Positions 23,690 through 34,305 of a stretch of 64,000 bases of DNA are shown here, one piece after another. The notes under the pieces are model-generated. The model was given only the letters and a program-made list of their open reading frames with translations. It ran no database searches and had not been told where the DNA came from. Both the position numbers and the translations under genes were made by a program. Numbering within the stretch: the stretch's first letter is position 1; each line of letters starts with the position of its first letter. The DNA is from Krasilnikovozyma curviuscula (taxonomy: Eukaryota; Basidiomycota; Tremellomycetes; Cystofilobasidiales; Mrakiaceae). The stretch spans positions 62,001 through 126,000 of the forward strand of contig MVAQ01000015.1 in NCBI GenBank assembly GCA_014825775.1, given 5' to 3'.

Positions 23690-24219
23690 ATGGCGCCAAC
23701 TGCGCTGAGCTTGGATCCTCCGACCCCAAAGTCACAGGTCAGTCGAACCAGAAACTCAAAACAAAACGCAAAGGAAAGATAGAGCTTTAACACACCTGAT
23801 GTTGCTTAACTCTCACAACCCTCTCTTTTTCTAAGCAAACAGGCTTTGAGCGTACCGCCCACCACCTACCACCATCTCATGAGGTTTGACAACACTACAC
23901 CGCAAGGGGGTCCTGGAACCAACACCGCTAATTTCCGTAGCTTGAGACGATTGTGAGGGTTTCTCGGGTTGGTTCAGGGGCTCCTGAGGTTGTTCAAGGG
24001 TAATAGGTTTGATTTCTTTTCTCGAATGATTCAGAAGAAACCGGAGCACGGAGCCAGGAGAACGGGAAGGTCACTGCTACCGATAGAGGTCGAGCAGTAG
24101 ATACAGACATTGAGGAAGATAGATCCACAGCTATTTTAAGAGAAATTCCAGGTTGGTCCACCTATGTACTGGATCGCAATCCGGATATGCCGGAACTAAA
24201 GGGCTTGGGGCCGGAGTAG
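23690..24219 (+). CDS. Small conserved-looking protein of unknown function (108 aa, 3 exons)
   Basis: Found by splicing short exons by hand: 23690-23737, 23843-23936 and 24035-24219, total 327 nt, exactly in frame. The protein starts MAPTALSLDPPTPKSQ, continues ALSVPPTTYHHLMRFDNTTP, then a Gly/Asn-rich link, and ends DRSTAILREIPGWSTYVLD then RNPDMPELKGLGPE. The first intron has a GTCAGT donor and an AACAG acceptor; the second uses a weaker GTAGCT donor, the least certain point. There is no signal peptide or membrane segment. The C-terminal PGWSTYVLDRNPDMPEL block is strongly protein-like. Function unknown; I do not recognise the family. Confidence 0.55.
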
Positions 24220-24683
24220 AAATGTCAACAGAACCGGTATCACGACGGAACAGGCGCAGAATGACACCATTGACTATTAATAAAACCATCAATGCACATC
24301 TTACCATACACATACTAGCAATCATAAAGTTTCAACCTTCACTCCTCCACGTTGGAAAAATCGAGTCCTCCTTCCTGAGGTCGTTATCTCTCCTCGGAGT
24401 GTCTTCTTACCAGTCTCCGACCATCCGCGCATCAGTACAGTTTGAAGATGAATAGTCATACTCACTGAAAATCAGTGTTTAAAGCCGTTTTGGTCGAGAT
24501 CAAACCCAACATAGAGGTCTGATTTTGGTACTTAGCGCACCCACTGCAATTTGCTCAGCAGAATATACCATCAATACAGGGAGGTGTTATATTTAAGCTA
24601 CATATTTATAGCTACAGCGAGATCTCACTCGACATGACCGTTACGGATACAGCAGCAGCTCGTTAGTATCAAGACAACAACGT
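24220..24683. other. Convergent intergenic region
   Basis: About 460 bp between the 3' ends of the small plus-strand gene and the minus-strand F-box-like gene. No coding signal; presumed 3' UTRs. Confidence 0.45.
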
Positions 24684-25724
24684 TCACATGCCCTCTCCCC
24701 TCTCCAGCAACGCATCTACCACCCTCTCACTAACCCTCTCCAAGCTCTCTTCTTTCAACCGTTCGACCTTCACAACCTCTTTTCCACCCTTCCGCCTCAA
24801 CACAGCCTGTTTCGTCGTCAACTTGACGGAAATCTCCGAGAACGAAATCGACGTAGGTGAAGGTCGTGGGGCGTTGAGGAGAGGCACAGAGAGGGTTATA
24901 AGACCCAGAGGAATGAGATGGGTGCGGAGGAGGTCTTCCAAACGTGCTTGAGGCTGATTTGGTCGAATTCACAACATACACCAGTGGATGAAGTGGTGGA
25001 ATGAGCGCGGTTTCAGCCGGAGCATGACCAAACAAAGGGGAAGAGAGAAAGAGAGAGGTGTAAATAGGACTCACCTGTAACAACGTAAATAACTCCCCGA
25101 ACCCACCTTCCTCCCTCAGGTCCTCACTAAATGCCTCCTGCTCAAACTCCTCCTTTATCCTCAAAGCTATAAACAGATCCAACACATGGGTTTCCCGTTG
25201 GATATGGTCCCCCACAACAGCCGGTTGTGCTGAGGTTGGTGGAGATGTTAGAAGATACGAAAGGGTTGTGGGGAAAGCATCGGTGGTGTGAGGTGGGATG
25301 ATCTGAGCCGTGTAGGAGGACAAGTACGACGTGCGGAGGGATGACATGCACACTACACAACAGAAATATATATATATATATATATATATAGGCAGGTGCA
25401 ACAGATCAGTTCCGGTCACTGTCGGTTAAGAAAGCTCTGGATGAAAAGATCAACTGCCGGTGGAGCGACAGCGTTCCACATACCTCGATAGAAAGTCCTG
25501 CTGACCAACCTGCATTCTTTGACAATCCACCACCGTCTCTCCAGCCGATCAAGCGTAAACCTCTCCTGGGTAATGGTGAGGTTTATGATCTTCTGGAGTA
25601 GGTTAAAGGGGAGGGTGTCCAGGCGTTTGAAAGTGGGAATTGTCGACGACACCAAGGATGAAGTTTTCGAAGATGAAGATGAAATGTAAGGTGGAGGAGG
25701 GGCTGGTAGACCATATGAATCCAT
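24684..25724 (-). CDS. F-box-like protein
   Basis: Starts MDSYGLPAPPPPYISSSSS, a Pro/Ser-rich leader, followed by LDTLPFNLLQKIINLTI, then RRWWIVKECRLVSRTFYR. The pattern LP.nLL.KIi....i...a......C.lVSr.fy fits an F-box, the Skp1-binding motif of SCF ubiquitin ligases. The first intron I favour runs from a GTATGT donor just after TFYR to a TTGTAG acceptor, giving TFYRVCMSSLRTSYLSSYTA, and contains the (TA)n run at 25366-25391. A second intron joins ELFTLLQ to PQARLEDLLRTHLIPLGLIT. The protein ends GEGM at the TGA at 24684-24686. No LRR or WD repeats seen, so the substrate-binding part is unknown. Roughly 260 residues. Confidence 0.6.
25366..25391. repeat. (TA)n microsatellite within an intron
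   Basis: About 13 uninterrupted TA units inside the proposed first intron of the F-box-like gene. Likely length-polymorphic. Confidence 0.9.
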
Positions 25725-25983
25725 TATTTTGAGTGGGTGGGACTTCTGCTTGAAGGATGGATGAAAGGGTTGTCGTCACACCGCTTCTCGAGGAGAATGA
25801 GATAATGACGTGTCCGAGTGATTTGAGGTAAGCTTTAGATGAGATCCTCTTATAAGAATTTCATGAGAACCAGCGAGATTTCCATCCAATCTATCCAATA
25901 CACAAAATAAAGAAAATCGAATGGGTGATGGGTCGAACGCAGCCAGAAAGCCGTGAGGTGATGTTCCCCGAACGTCCAAGAAA
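25725..25983. promoter_or_regulatory. Bidirectional promoter (F-box-like gene / MAPR gene)
   Basis: Only 259 bp separate the divergent start codons at 25724 (-) and 25984 (+), so this segment must carry both promoters. No consensus TATA box was recognised. Confidence 0.5.
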
Positions 25984-26784
25984 ATGATCGATTTACCTAT
26001 TATTCCCTGCTTGCTAACGCTCCCTCCCCTGTATTTAATCTACACCCTCATCTTTCCTCCAATCTCACCAAATACATCTCTCTCCTCATCCCACCACCAG
26101 TCGTACAATTGGCATCCTTCCTCCCACCCAACGGTCCTGCTGTTCAAGAACTATTCACCACTCACACTGAGGAAGTACGATGGGGTGGATCCTGCTGGAA
26201 AAGGCAGAATTCTGCTTGCTATTGGTGGAGAGGTGTATGATGTGACGAATGGGGCCAAGTTTTATGGACCTGGTGAGTAGCATGAGGAGAGCGCGAAGTC
26301 TCCTATTCCAGCCTTTCGCCGTTTCACTTCGTAGACTGACAGGTACTTCATTTTTTTTATTTACAGATGGCATGTACGGAAACTTTGCTGGACGAGATGC
26401 TAGTAGAGGTATGGCGAAGCAGTCGTTCGACATAGGTGCGGACTCTCAAGTCTCCTGCTGCTTCTGACATTCTGACTGACTCACACCTCCTGATTCTTCT
26501 CCTCTGTTTTCCTTTATATATATCTTGGATGCAATGCCATAGAAATGCTTACCCCGATAGACCAGCGCCTGGACACCCTTTCTGACATTACCAAAGCTGA
26601 AGAGTGCGTTCCATTTCTCTTTCTATATTCCAGCAATCACTTCTGACTGACATTGACGTATGTGTGACTATTATTGCTTATCATTTCCAGCGAAAACATG
26701 AAAGGGTGGATGGACCACTTCAGGAACAAGTACACGATTTGCGGCAAAATGGTCGAGAACGGTTCAGAGGATCCCGATAACTGA
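25984..26784 (+). CDS. DAP1: Membrane-anchored cytochrome b5-like heme protein (MAPR/Dap1)
   Basis: Exons 25984-26272, 26367-26435, 26543-26603 and 26691-26784 splice to 513 nt (170 residues). Begins with a hydrophobic anchor (PIIPCLLTLPPLYLIYTLIF), then the cytochrome b5-like domain: LRKYDGVDPAGKGRILLAIG, EVYDVTNGAKFYGPDGMY, GNFAGRDASRGMAKQSFD. The Tyr of KYDG and the YGP/MYGNFAGRDASR block are the heme-binding surface of the MAPR family, which lacks the two axial His of classical b5. Yeast Dap1 and human PGRMC1 support cytochrome P450 enzymes such as Erg11 in sterol synthesis, and a similar role at the ER is inferred. The tail MKGWMDHFRNKYTICGKMVE is the usual family end. Complete gene. Confidence 0.92.
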
Positions 26785-26994
26785 GGCTACACGAACGAGG
26801 GAAATGAATGCATTTGATATGTACTGATAAGCGATCGGCAGCGTTTTGAGTTGTGGAAAGGCAGTTCAAGCGAGGGCATTGCGCTGCACCTTTCGTTTAC
26901 CGGACAACTCGTGAATAGAAGTACAGACATATTTTCATTTCTCAAACATGACTCTAATTCCAAATGCCCCAATCATACATTGTCTCGTCCCTCC

Positions 26995-28045
26995 CTAACT
27001 GATACTTAGCAACTCCTCATCAACCTCCATGGCTTTCCCTTCCTCCTCTTCTTCTTCCTCTTCCTCCTCCTCATCACTGCCCGCATCCCTCATCTTGGCT
27101 CCCGACTTGCCTCGCATACTCCTCGGCACAGACTTTCCTCCAGCAGCGCGATTTCGGTTCTTGTTCTTCTTGACGCCAGATACGGGGACATACGCCTCGA
27201 TTGGGACGAGGTCGTCAGCCAGTGACGGCGGGAGCGAATCGGTATATTCCTTCTGTACTTTGGCAGCTAGGGCTTGAGGGAGTGGCAGGGCGATGGGGAC
27301 GATTTCTGAGAGATTGAAGGAAGGAACGAAATGATTGGTTTACTATAGTGTGCAGGGAAAACAGGGACGGGAATCTCACCTTCTAGAAAACCAAATTCAG
27401 GGACTTGTTTCACTGATGAAGCTGTAGGTTAGGGACACAAGAAGAAGAAGATATGAGTCAAAGGCGCCGATCAGGAGTCAAAGGTTAATCGAAAGACGAA
27501 GCCATCAAGTGCACTTACCCACGTCTTTGACACCAATGGTCTTTCGGTTATCCATCCTTGCTTTTAAATAAGCTTCATCGGTCAGCTTTTTGATGAAGAA
27601 TTCCTGGAGACGTATGACACGCGTGCCGATGGGAATGGAAGGGATCAGTCAGTCAGCGGGAACATAAAGACAATGCAAAGAGAAGGTAAAAGTGAATGGA
27701 AAAGTCGATGATCAATTGTCCCCCATGAAAAGGCTAGAGAAGTCATTAGCGTTTGGAAGCTGCCTCCCTTCCACCCATCCCTTACCTTCAAAGAAACTTC
27801 TTCGTTCACATATATTCCGGAGTCTGACTCCTCTCATCATCTCGAAAGTCATTATAATCATCTTCACCCTTCCTAGAGCTTCAGTCACCAGCCAAAGGAG
27901 GGAAACTCACAGTAGCGACCCCAATTAAAAAGGTAGCCTCCTTTGAACACGCCTGGACTTCTTTGTCCGCCTTGATGATCTTCTGGACCCTTGCTACCGG
28001 AATAGATGGTACGCCTGCCTCGTGGACGAATGCCGGTTTTGACAT
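26995..28045 (-). CDS. Histone-fold (CBF/NF-Y) subunit, Dpb3/POLE4-like
   Basis: Starts MSKPAFVHEAGVPSIPVARV. The histone fold reads IPVARVQKIIKADKEVQACS, KEATFLIGVAT, then after an intron EFFIKKLTDEAYLKARMDNR and KTIGVKDV: the alpha1-alpha2-alpha3 pattern of the NF-YC/CHRAC/Dpb3 class, with IPxARVxxIxKxD as hallmark. It continues VPEFGFLE, then a C-terminal tail with an NKNRNRAAGGKSVPRS basic patch, a run of about eleven Glu, and MEVDEELLSIS at the TAG at 26995-26997. Such subunits pair with a second histone-fold protein in DNA polymerase epsilon (Dpb3-Dpb4) or in ISW/CHRAC remodellers. Which complex cannot be told from sequence alone. A nuclear location is expected. Confidence 0.8.
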
Positions 28046-28339
28046 TTTTGGAAAAAGAGGAAGGGAGGCTGTTTGGGGTTAGGAGGACGCGCTGAGGATA
28101 AAGAGCATAGGGAAGATCTAGTATATTTCGTAAGCTTTTGAAGAAACTAGCTGGTAAATGGAGAAATATTGTGTGCTCTTATTTGGAGGTCATGGAACTT
28201 CGTTAGGGTATCATATTTCCATGTTCACTCTTTCAGAAGAAAAACCTGGTGTCTCTTCATTCCATCCTACAACATATGGTCAAGCCTCTAACCTATCTAC
28301 AAACCATAGACTCATCTAGAGCTACCCATGATAACCTTC

Positions 28340-28857
28340 TCAAGCCATACTCTTCCTGAAGTTTGTCGATCCTGTACCAGGTAAACCGGCGGGCTGTTCT
28401 TCACCATCCACAACAGTGCTGTCAGCCTAGATTTACAGCCAAATATAACACACAAAGAGAAAGGTAGATCATCATTCAGTAAGAGAGACGTAGAGGCAAG
28501 ATAGGGGAAGGTGGAACACACTGTTTGAGCTCGTGTTATCTCACCAAACCGACTCCAGAGGGACGCGACCGCTTCGAAGCCTTTACCCACACCGAGGACT
28601 TCTTCTATCTTACGATTGTACGTGTTTGCGTTAGCCAGTACTTCTTCGAAGCCCTGTGAGATACAAACAACGTCTCATGAGATTCGGAAACGGGTAGGAA
28701 TGAAACAGACGGAGAAGGAATGTACTGCAGCGATATCCAATGTCAGCCTCTCGATCTCCTGCTCAAAAAAAGTACGTCCGTCTGTGTTGTTGTGAGGGTC
28801 GTTCGAGACGATCTGCTGGGGTGCGATCGATTTACGGGAGTCTGCTGTGGGAGCCAT
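28340..28857 (-). CDS. DAD1: DASH/Dam1 complex subunit Dad1
   Basis: Three exons joined at a GTACAT donor after LDIAA and a GTGTGT donor after ITRAQT give about 116 residues. The core reads TFFEQEIERLTLDIAAGFEE, VLANANTYNRKIEEVLGVGK, GFEAVASLWSRFGEI. This is the Dad1 family: one helical segment starting with FFEQ, the NxNxxNRxxE heptads, and the VGKxFxxVxSLW signature. Dad1 is part of the ten-subunit DASH ring that couples kinetochores to microtubule plus ends. The tail after the second intron (ADSTVVDGEEQPAGLPG...) is non-conserved, ending KSMA at TGA 28340-28342. The size fits the family. Confidence 0.88.
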
Positions 28858-29258
28858 TGGGGACGCGTCTGTTAGGAAGTTTCGTTGTTGCTTGACTGGG
28901 AGTGAGAGAGATCCAAGTTGGATGGGCAGTTGGGAAGCTCAGATCGATTTGTAGGATTTGGTTTATAATTGCAAGTTGGGCTTCGTCTCAGTTAATTTGA
29001 GTTACAAGTCAACAGGCGAGTCCCCTTCACTTGGCCATGGTCTAAGAGAAATCCACGTCCCTTCAAATATACTATAATTTTTTCCTGGGGCACTAGATAG
29101 GGATACATTTTGATGCCTATCAGCCCTGAATGATTCTGGTTTCCTGAAAAAATGCACTATCAATTCGAAGAAAAACAGGAATAACTCCATGCCGGGTGAC
29201 AGCACTTTCGTCTCTCACCTCTTAATCAAACACAGCGAGATACTGTTTTCTGAAAAAG
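28858..29258. promoter_or_regulatory. Bidirectional promoter region (DAD1 / membrane protein gene)
   Basis: About 400 bp between divergent start codons. No coding signal; no specific element recognised. Confidence 0.45.
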
Positions 29259-30375
29259 ATGTCTATCGCAGGCCAGCTTCTTCGTCCGGTTGCTGAGTTG
29301 ATCAAACTCGTTTCTCAACCTGTTCATAAGGATTTCTTCCCGTTCCCGATCTTCACAGGTACGTCTCCTTCATTCCCTAACGTCAGTTAGATAATCTCTT
29401 ACCTTAGCTGATTCTTTCTTCTTCTGTGTTTTTTTGAACAGTCCTCCATGCAACGAGAATCAGTTTGATGTACCAGGCTAAATTGAGGGCGACCAGCAAT
29501 AAAAAACCTGTATCATGGGGACTGCACCTCGGTGGTTTCTTCTTGATGGTGAGTCCATTGTTTCTTCACATTACACGCAAATACCTTGTATACAGAAGCT
29601 CACTTCACCGGTTGTTCGACAATCAGGCATGGGGAGGCTCTCTTCTCTCACACTTTGTGCTCGGCTTGACACCACCTCAAGTTTACTCCTTCGGACCTTA
29701 CATCAACTATGGTACCGTGCATATCCTTCTTAGCTTGATCTTCTCGGTTGTGGATCTTCCAAACGGGAAATACTTGGATACGCTTTTACCTGTCGTCGAC
29801 GGTGTGTTGAGATCGGTAAGTACAGGGGTTTCTTACTATTACATCTAGTTTTCTGTCTCACAATAATAGACAGAAGAGAAATGTCTACTGATCGAATGAG
29901 CTCTTTTTGCTTCTCCTTTGTTCAGGGCGCGATTCTTGCCGGTCTCTCGCTGATACCCAACCACCCAAACGCCTTGATCCGCTCCTCCCTCCTCACTCCA
30001 ATCCTCATCTCTACCATCTCGGCTGCGGGATCAGGTCAGCTCGCAGGCGCTCTGGGACTTGGCACGCCATCATGGTCCTTCTCGACACCGCCGTTCCTCC
30101 TCGGCGGCGGCTGGGTACCCACACTCGATATCTGGTCCGGCATCATCTCGGGCCTCCTCTTTGGATTGTTAAGGAATGACCACCCTGTGTACTCGGACTT
30201 CTTGATCCGCATCGGCGCAGTCGAGGAGGAGAGTAAAGGCGCGCTGATGACTACTCTCGGAGCAAGGTGTGTTGTTTCCCTCTTCCTAGGAGGGGCTTAT
30301 GCCGCTAGGACTTTGAAGGTCCACTATTGGCCAAAGAACGTCGCCAAGGTTACTTCTGCCAAGAAGAGCCAGTAA
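29259..30375 (+). CDS. Multispan membrane protein of unknown function
   Basis: Exons 29259-29358, 29442-29548, 29627-29815 and 29926-30375 splice to 846 nt (281 residues). Hydrophobic, probably helical stretches include WGLHLGGFFLMAWGGSLLSH, YGTVHILLSLIFSVVDLP, GAILAGLSLIP, LLTPILISTISAAGSGQLAG, IWSGIISGLLFGLL and CVVSLFLGGAYAA, giving roughly six to seven spans. It ends in a basic KNVAKVTSAKKSQ. Gly-rich helices and PPQVYSFGPYINYG are distinctive. The size and glycine content recall small cation-channel folds such as TRIC, but I do not see its diagnostic motifs and will not assign it. I know similar hypothetical proteins only from basidiomycetes. Confidence 0.75.
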
Positions 30376-31769
30376 ACTGGAGGAGGTTGTGATCTCGATT
30401 CAAGAAGAACGTTCTTCAGGTCTCCTGCTTTCAACTAGCACCGCCGATGAACTTCTTGAGTTCTAATATCCTTGTGCAAGCTATTAAATTAGTCTGCAGT
30501 CATCTGCGGATGGTCACAAATCGCGTGTCGCTGTGATGTTCCCCATCAGTCGCGCTCGGTATTCGCTTCGCCGTTTTCGGACAGACAAGACACCCATTAC
30601 AAGATAATCCGAGCTGCTTCTTTGAGTTATACCAGGTGAAATGAGGCTCAGACAGTGGCATTCAAGGACACGTTCCCTTCCGTTGGTTACAGACGTGAGC
30701 CGTGTCTGCGACGCTGGAGCTCAAAATAGCATCTTCATCCTTTAGAAGTAAATCAAGATGGTCCAGAAAGTGTTTATTAAGTGCCATGGAGATTGAAACG
30801 AAGTGTAGCATCGTCTGGTATCCTTCTGAATGGATTTCCTTCGACGTCGCGCAGTCTGGATTTCTCAGGTTCCTGTCTCTCATCAAATATCCTAATGTAA
30901 AATCTGTTTGTTTACTAGTACTTCTATTTGGTTGAGTGCAGTTTGAAGATGCAGACGCGTTTCCGCCTTGTTGCACTCCATCGTAAGAACACTAATTGTC
31001 AAGGAGGAATCCTGCTGCCCTGAACTGATTTTCAGCTTTGATCACACGCAGATAAAGTATTTCTCTGCACATCTCATCCGGAGTCATCTACAACGAGAGC
31101 TCGATGGACGCCATAGGCCCTATGTGATCTCAAGGTCCTTTTTTCGCCACACGCATCTCTGTTCCCCTGTAACATGTTAATCCCTCAATTAAATCTTCTC
31201 TCCAGTCAACGGGATGTGGGAGCCGTAAGCCGACCAGATTGATTCTCCTTAAGATGTTGCGACTATCATCCCTGTTTGTTTTTGTTTCTTCGATTGGCTG
31301 CGACTTGCGCTGCAAACCTCTCCAAACATATAGGTAGGCATAGATATTCAGTAACACTCATATCAGTAGCTACTTTGCCCATTGAGATCAGAGACACATT
31401 GCGAACAATGACCGGATTCAGCTTCCTGTTCTGGTGGCGCGCGTCCTCCCTTTCATCAGTCTGAACCCTCCGCCGCCGACTGCCATCGGCTCCCTTGATT
31501 CCCCAAATTCTACCCAGACGCCTCTACTCACTATCAATTAGTTTCGAAGAACAGCAGCCAGGTCAGTGTTCAGTGCGCAGCGTAGCGTTTGCAGATCGGT
31601 ACGGCTGACTTTTAAAAAAAAGTGCCAAACCCCCTGTGTTTCTGGTGTCGCTTTGGAATTCCAAGCTGAACTTTCTCCCTTTCTTCTGCACTCGAACCAC
31701 CATCCAGTCGAACCCCACCCTTTTCCCCCGAACGTCGACACTCCTTAGGCCAGTCAGCATCGAACTAAA
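30376..31769. other. Long intergenic region upstream of the G-alpha gene
   Basis: About 1.4 kb. The first part is the 3' flank of the membrane-protein gene. Between roughly 30665 and 30940 the minus strand reads coding-like in two frames (e.g. KHFLDHLDLLLKDEDAILSS), but no closed model could be made. The remainder is probably regulatory for the G-alpha gene. A purine/pyrimidine-balanced leader with several CCCTTTTC blocks lies just before its ATG. Confidence 0.4.
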
Positions 31770-33734
31770 ATGGGTTGCGGTGGATCAAAAGAAGATGGGG
31801 CTGCCAAAGCTCGTGAGTTTGAGCGTTACCCTCTCCTTCCCGAGAGAGGGAGAGGGGGTTTCCTTCTAGATGGATGAGGAAACTGAGCCGACTTGTCCTT
31901 CACAAATTTCTATCAGGTAACGAGGAGATTGAATCACAGTTGAAGAGGGACAAGCAGAATCTGAGGAATGAAATCAAGGTAAGGATTGTCGTTCACACGA
32001 GACGAGCTTCTTTTGGACTGGTGGCTTGGAATAGATCAGCTCTGCAAAAACGACTTCTCTGCTGACTTTTCCATTGTGCTCTGTAGATGCTTTTGCTTGG
32101 TGCTGGAGAATCAGGAAAGAGTACTGTTCTCAAGCAGATGAAGATCATCAACCAAGGTACGTGCGGGTCGTCAAAGAACCCTTCAGCGCTCTATAAATGG
32201 TCCCCTGTGCTGACCGGCTAATCTTCACCCGCAATAACCTCAACACTAGGCTCATACAACACTGAAGAGAGAGAGTCATACAAAGAAATCATCTTCAGTA
32301 ACACTGTCCAATCGATGCGAGGTATGTGCCCTTATTTTCCCGCCACCCTCTCGCAGGGTCGATCGACAATCCTGCCTTTGCGATCAAAAAAATGAATAAG
32401 TTCCCTGGCCGTATCTAACGATAATCTCTTTGTCTCTTATTTTACTTCATGATGTTAAAAACCACAAATAGTCTTGTTGGAATCGCTGCAGACCATGTCT
32501 ATTCCACTGGCGAACCCAGCGAATCAGGGTCACTGGGAAATCATCATGAATGCGCCCAGTCAGATCGAAGGAGAAGTTTTCCCGCCAGCGATTGCCAATG
32601 CTGTTCGATCCCTCTGGCAGGACGAAGGTATCCAGGCTGCCTTCAGAAGGAAAAACGAAATGCAGCTCAATGATTCAGCGCAATAGTACGTTCTCAAACC
32701 AAACAAAAACCGTTCTTCCGCTTGAATAATGTCGCTGACTGCTCTTTCTGTCACGATGGGATATATATAGCTACTTCGAATCAATCTCGAGAATTTCTTC
32801 ATCTTCCTACATGCCGACGGATCAGGACGTGTTGAGATCCAGAGTCAAGACGACTGGTATTACGGAGACGACCTTCAGGATTGGTGAACTCACTTACAAA
32901 TTGTTCGATGTCGGTGGCCAGAGATCAGAAAGAAAGAAATGGGTGAGTTGGATTTTTACTTTACCTCGTCGGGGCTTCTGGCGACGCCGGCTTTTAGTGA
33001 AGTTCTGACTGACTTTCTTCCTCCTTGCGTAGATCCACTGTTTCGAAAACGTCACAGCGATAGTCTTCTTGGTTGCTATCTCTGAGTACGATCAAAAACT
33101 CTACGAAGATGAGAGTGTGGTGAGTAATATTCCTCTTTCTAGAAGCATTCGTTTCAATCGCTGACGACTTTTCCCAAATCTTTCGCAGAACCGTATGCAA
33201 GAAGCTCTCACCCTCTTCGACTCAATCTGTAACTCCCGCTGGTTCGTCAGGACATCCATTATCCTCTTCTTGAACAAGATCGATCTCTTCCGTGAGAAAT
33301 TACCGATCTCACCCCTGGGAGATTACTTTGAGGACTACAACGGAGGAAACGATTACGACAAGGTCAATATCCAATTCTTTGGTCTTGTTGTATGATACTG
33401 TACTGACGGTGGTTTTTGTTCTCAGGCGTGTCAATACATCCTGGATAGATTCGTTTCCTTGAACCAGTCGGCCGACAAGTCTGTGTACGCCCACTACACA
33501 GTATGTTCCCGCCTTCTTCGTAAATACTCTGCCAACTTATAGCTAACTTTGATGAATTTTTTCTCTCTATAGTCTGCCGTTGACACCAACCAGATCAAAT
33601 TTGTCCTGAGTGCCATCAACGATATCATTATCCGTGAGTGGAGCTGTTCCTGCTTAATGAACATTTCATTTACTGATTTAGCCTGCTATTTACCACTCGC
33701 AGAGGTCAACTTGCGTGATTGTGGTCTGCTGTAG
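31770..33734 (+). CDS. Heterotrimeric G protein alpha subunit, group I type
   Basis: Exons 31770-31812, 31917-31978, 32087-32156, 32250-32321, 32472-32685, 32771-32942, 33033-33119, 33189-33362, 33426-33500, 33573-33633 and 33703-33734 give 1062 nt (353 residues), the family's usual length. Starts MGCGGSKE: Gly2 for myristoylation, Cys3 for palmitoylation. GTPase motifs: GAGESGKST (P-loop), [15 protein letters not shown] (switch I Arg), [13 protein letters not shown] (switch II Gln), FLNKIDLF and TSAVDTNQI. The latter has Ser where most G-alphas have Cys. The C-terminus NLRDCGLL keeps the Cys four from the end. Group I fungal G-alphas transmit receptor signals to pheromone MAPK and/or cAMP pathways; which one applies here is not shown. 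Confidence 0.95.
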
Positions 33735-34305
33735 AGTCTCTAAATTTGTAGTCCACAGGGTAGCGTCAGCAGTTTCCGGTTCCGTCACGACATGTCACCA
33801 GCTTCATTTCTCCCAGAATGCCACTGTATACTTTAAGATTTTTTTTTGTCTTTCTTTGTCTTTCACCGGCGTTTCTCATGTGACGACACCCAGATTAAAC
33901 AGTCTCGATCGTGCGCATCTGAAGCGATTGCAATTAACTCCCGCTTCTCATCCCCTACCAAAACGATTCCTTTCATCCTCTACCTACTCCACTTCGCCAT
34001 CCTATACCATTCTCTCGCTATCGCAGTCTATATTTTAAATCCTGGGTCGTCCCACACTGTTTTTTATAATTTTTCTTCCCATTTCTTGGAGCGTAATTTA
34101 AATTACAGCGGTCTGTTAGTAATGGGAAGCAATGTTTCCTTTGTGATCGCTCTTGGGGCGTATGCGATCCACTTTCTTGAAAAAAGAAGCAGGATGCGCC
34201 TCCTCCACGTAAGAAACGAGCGCCTCGAAGCTCGAAGGGAGTTACAGAGTTGGTCGTCACCCCAATCCAGCTGAAATATCTTCAATCCCCTCTCGTGTGC
34301 TCAAG
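33735..34305. other. Intergenic between G-alpha and RAD23
   Basis: About 570 bp in the same direction as both neighbours: 3' UTR of G-alpha and promoter of RAD23. No convincing coding frame; several in-frame stretches are broken and lack splice support. Confidence 0.45.

Noticed and set aside
26700..27280. Ser-rich plus-strand frame at 27029 ([12 protein letters not shown])
   Set aside because: Antisense to the poly-Glu tail of the histone-fold gene; the Glu codon run explains it.
30662..30976. Coding-like minus-strand segment (KHFLDHLDLLLKDEDAILSS)
   Set aside because: Two overlapping frames both look plausible, there is no closed model with a start, stop and splice sites, and no recognised family. 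Left as an open possibility in the intergenic entry.
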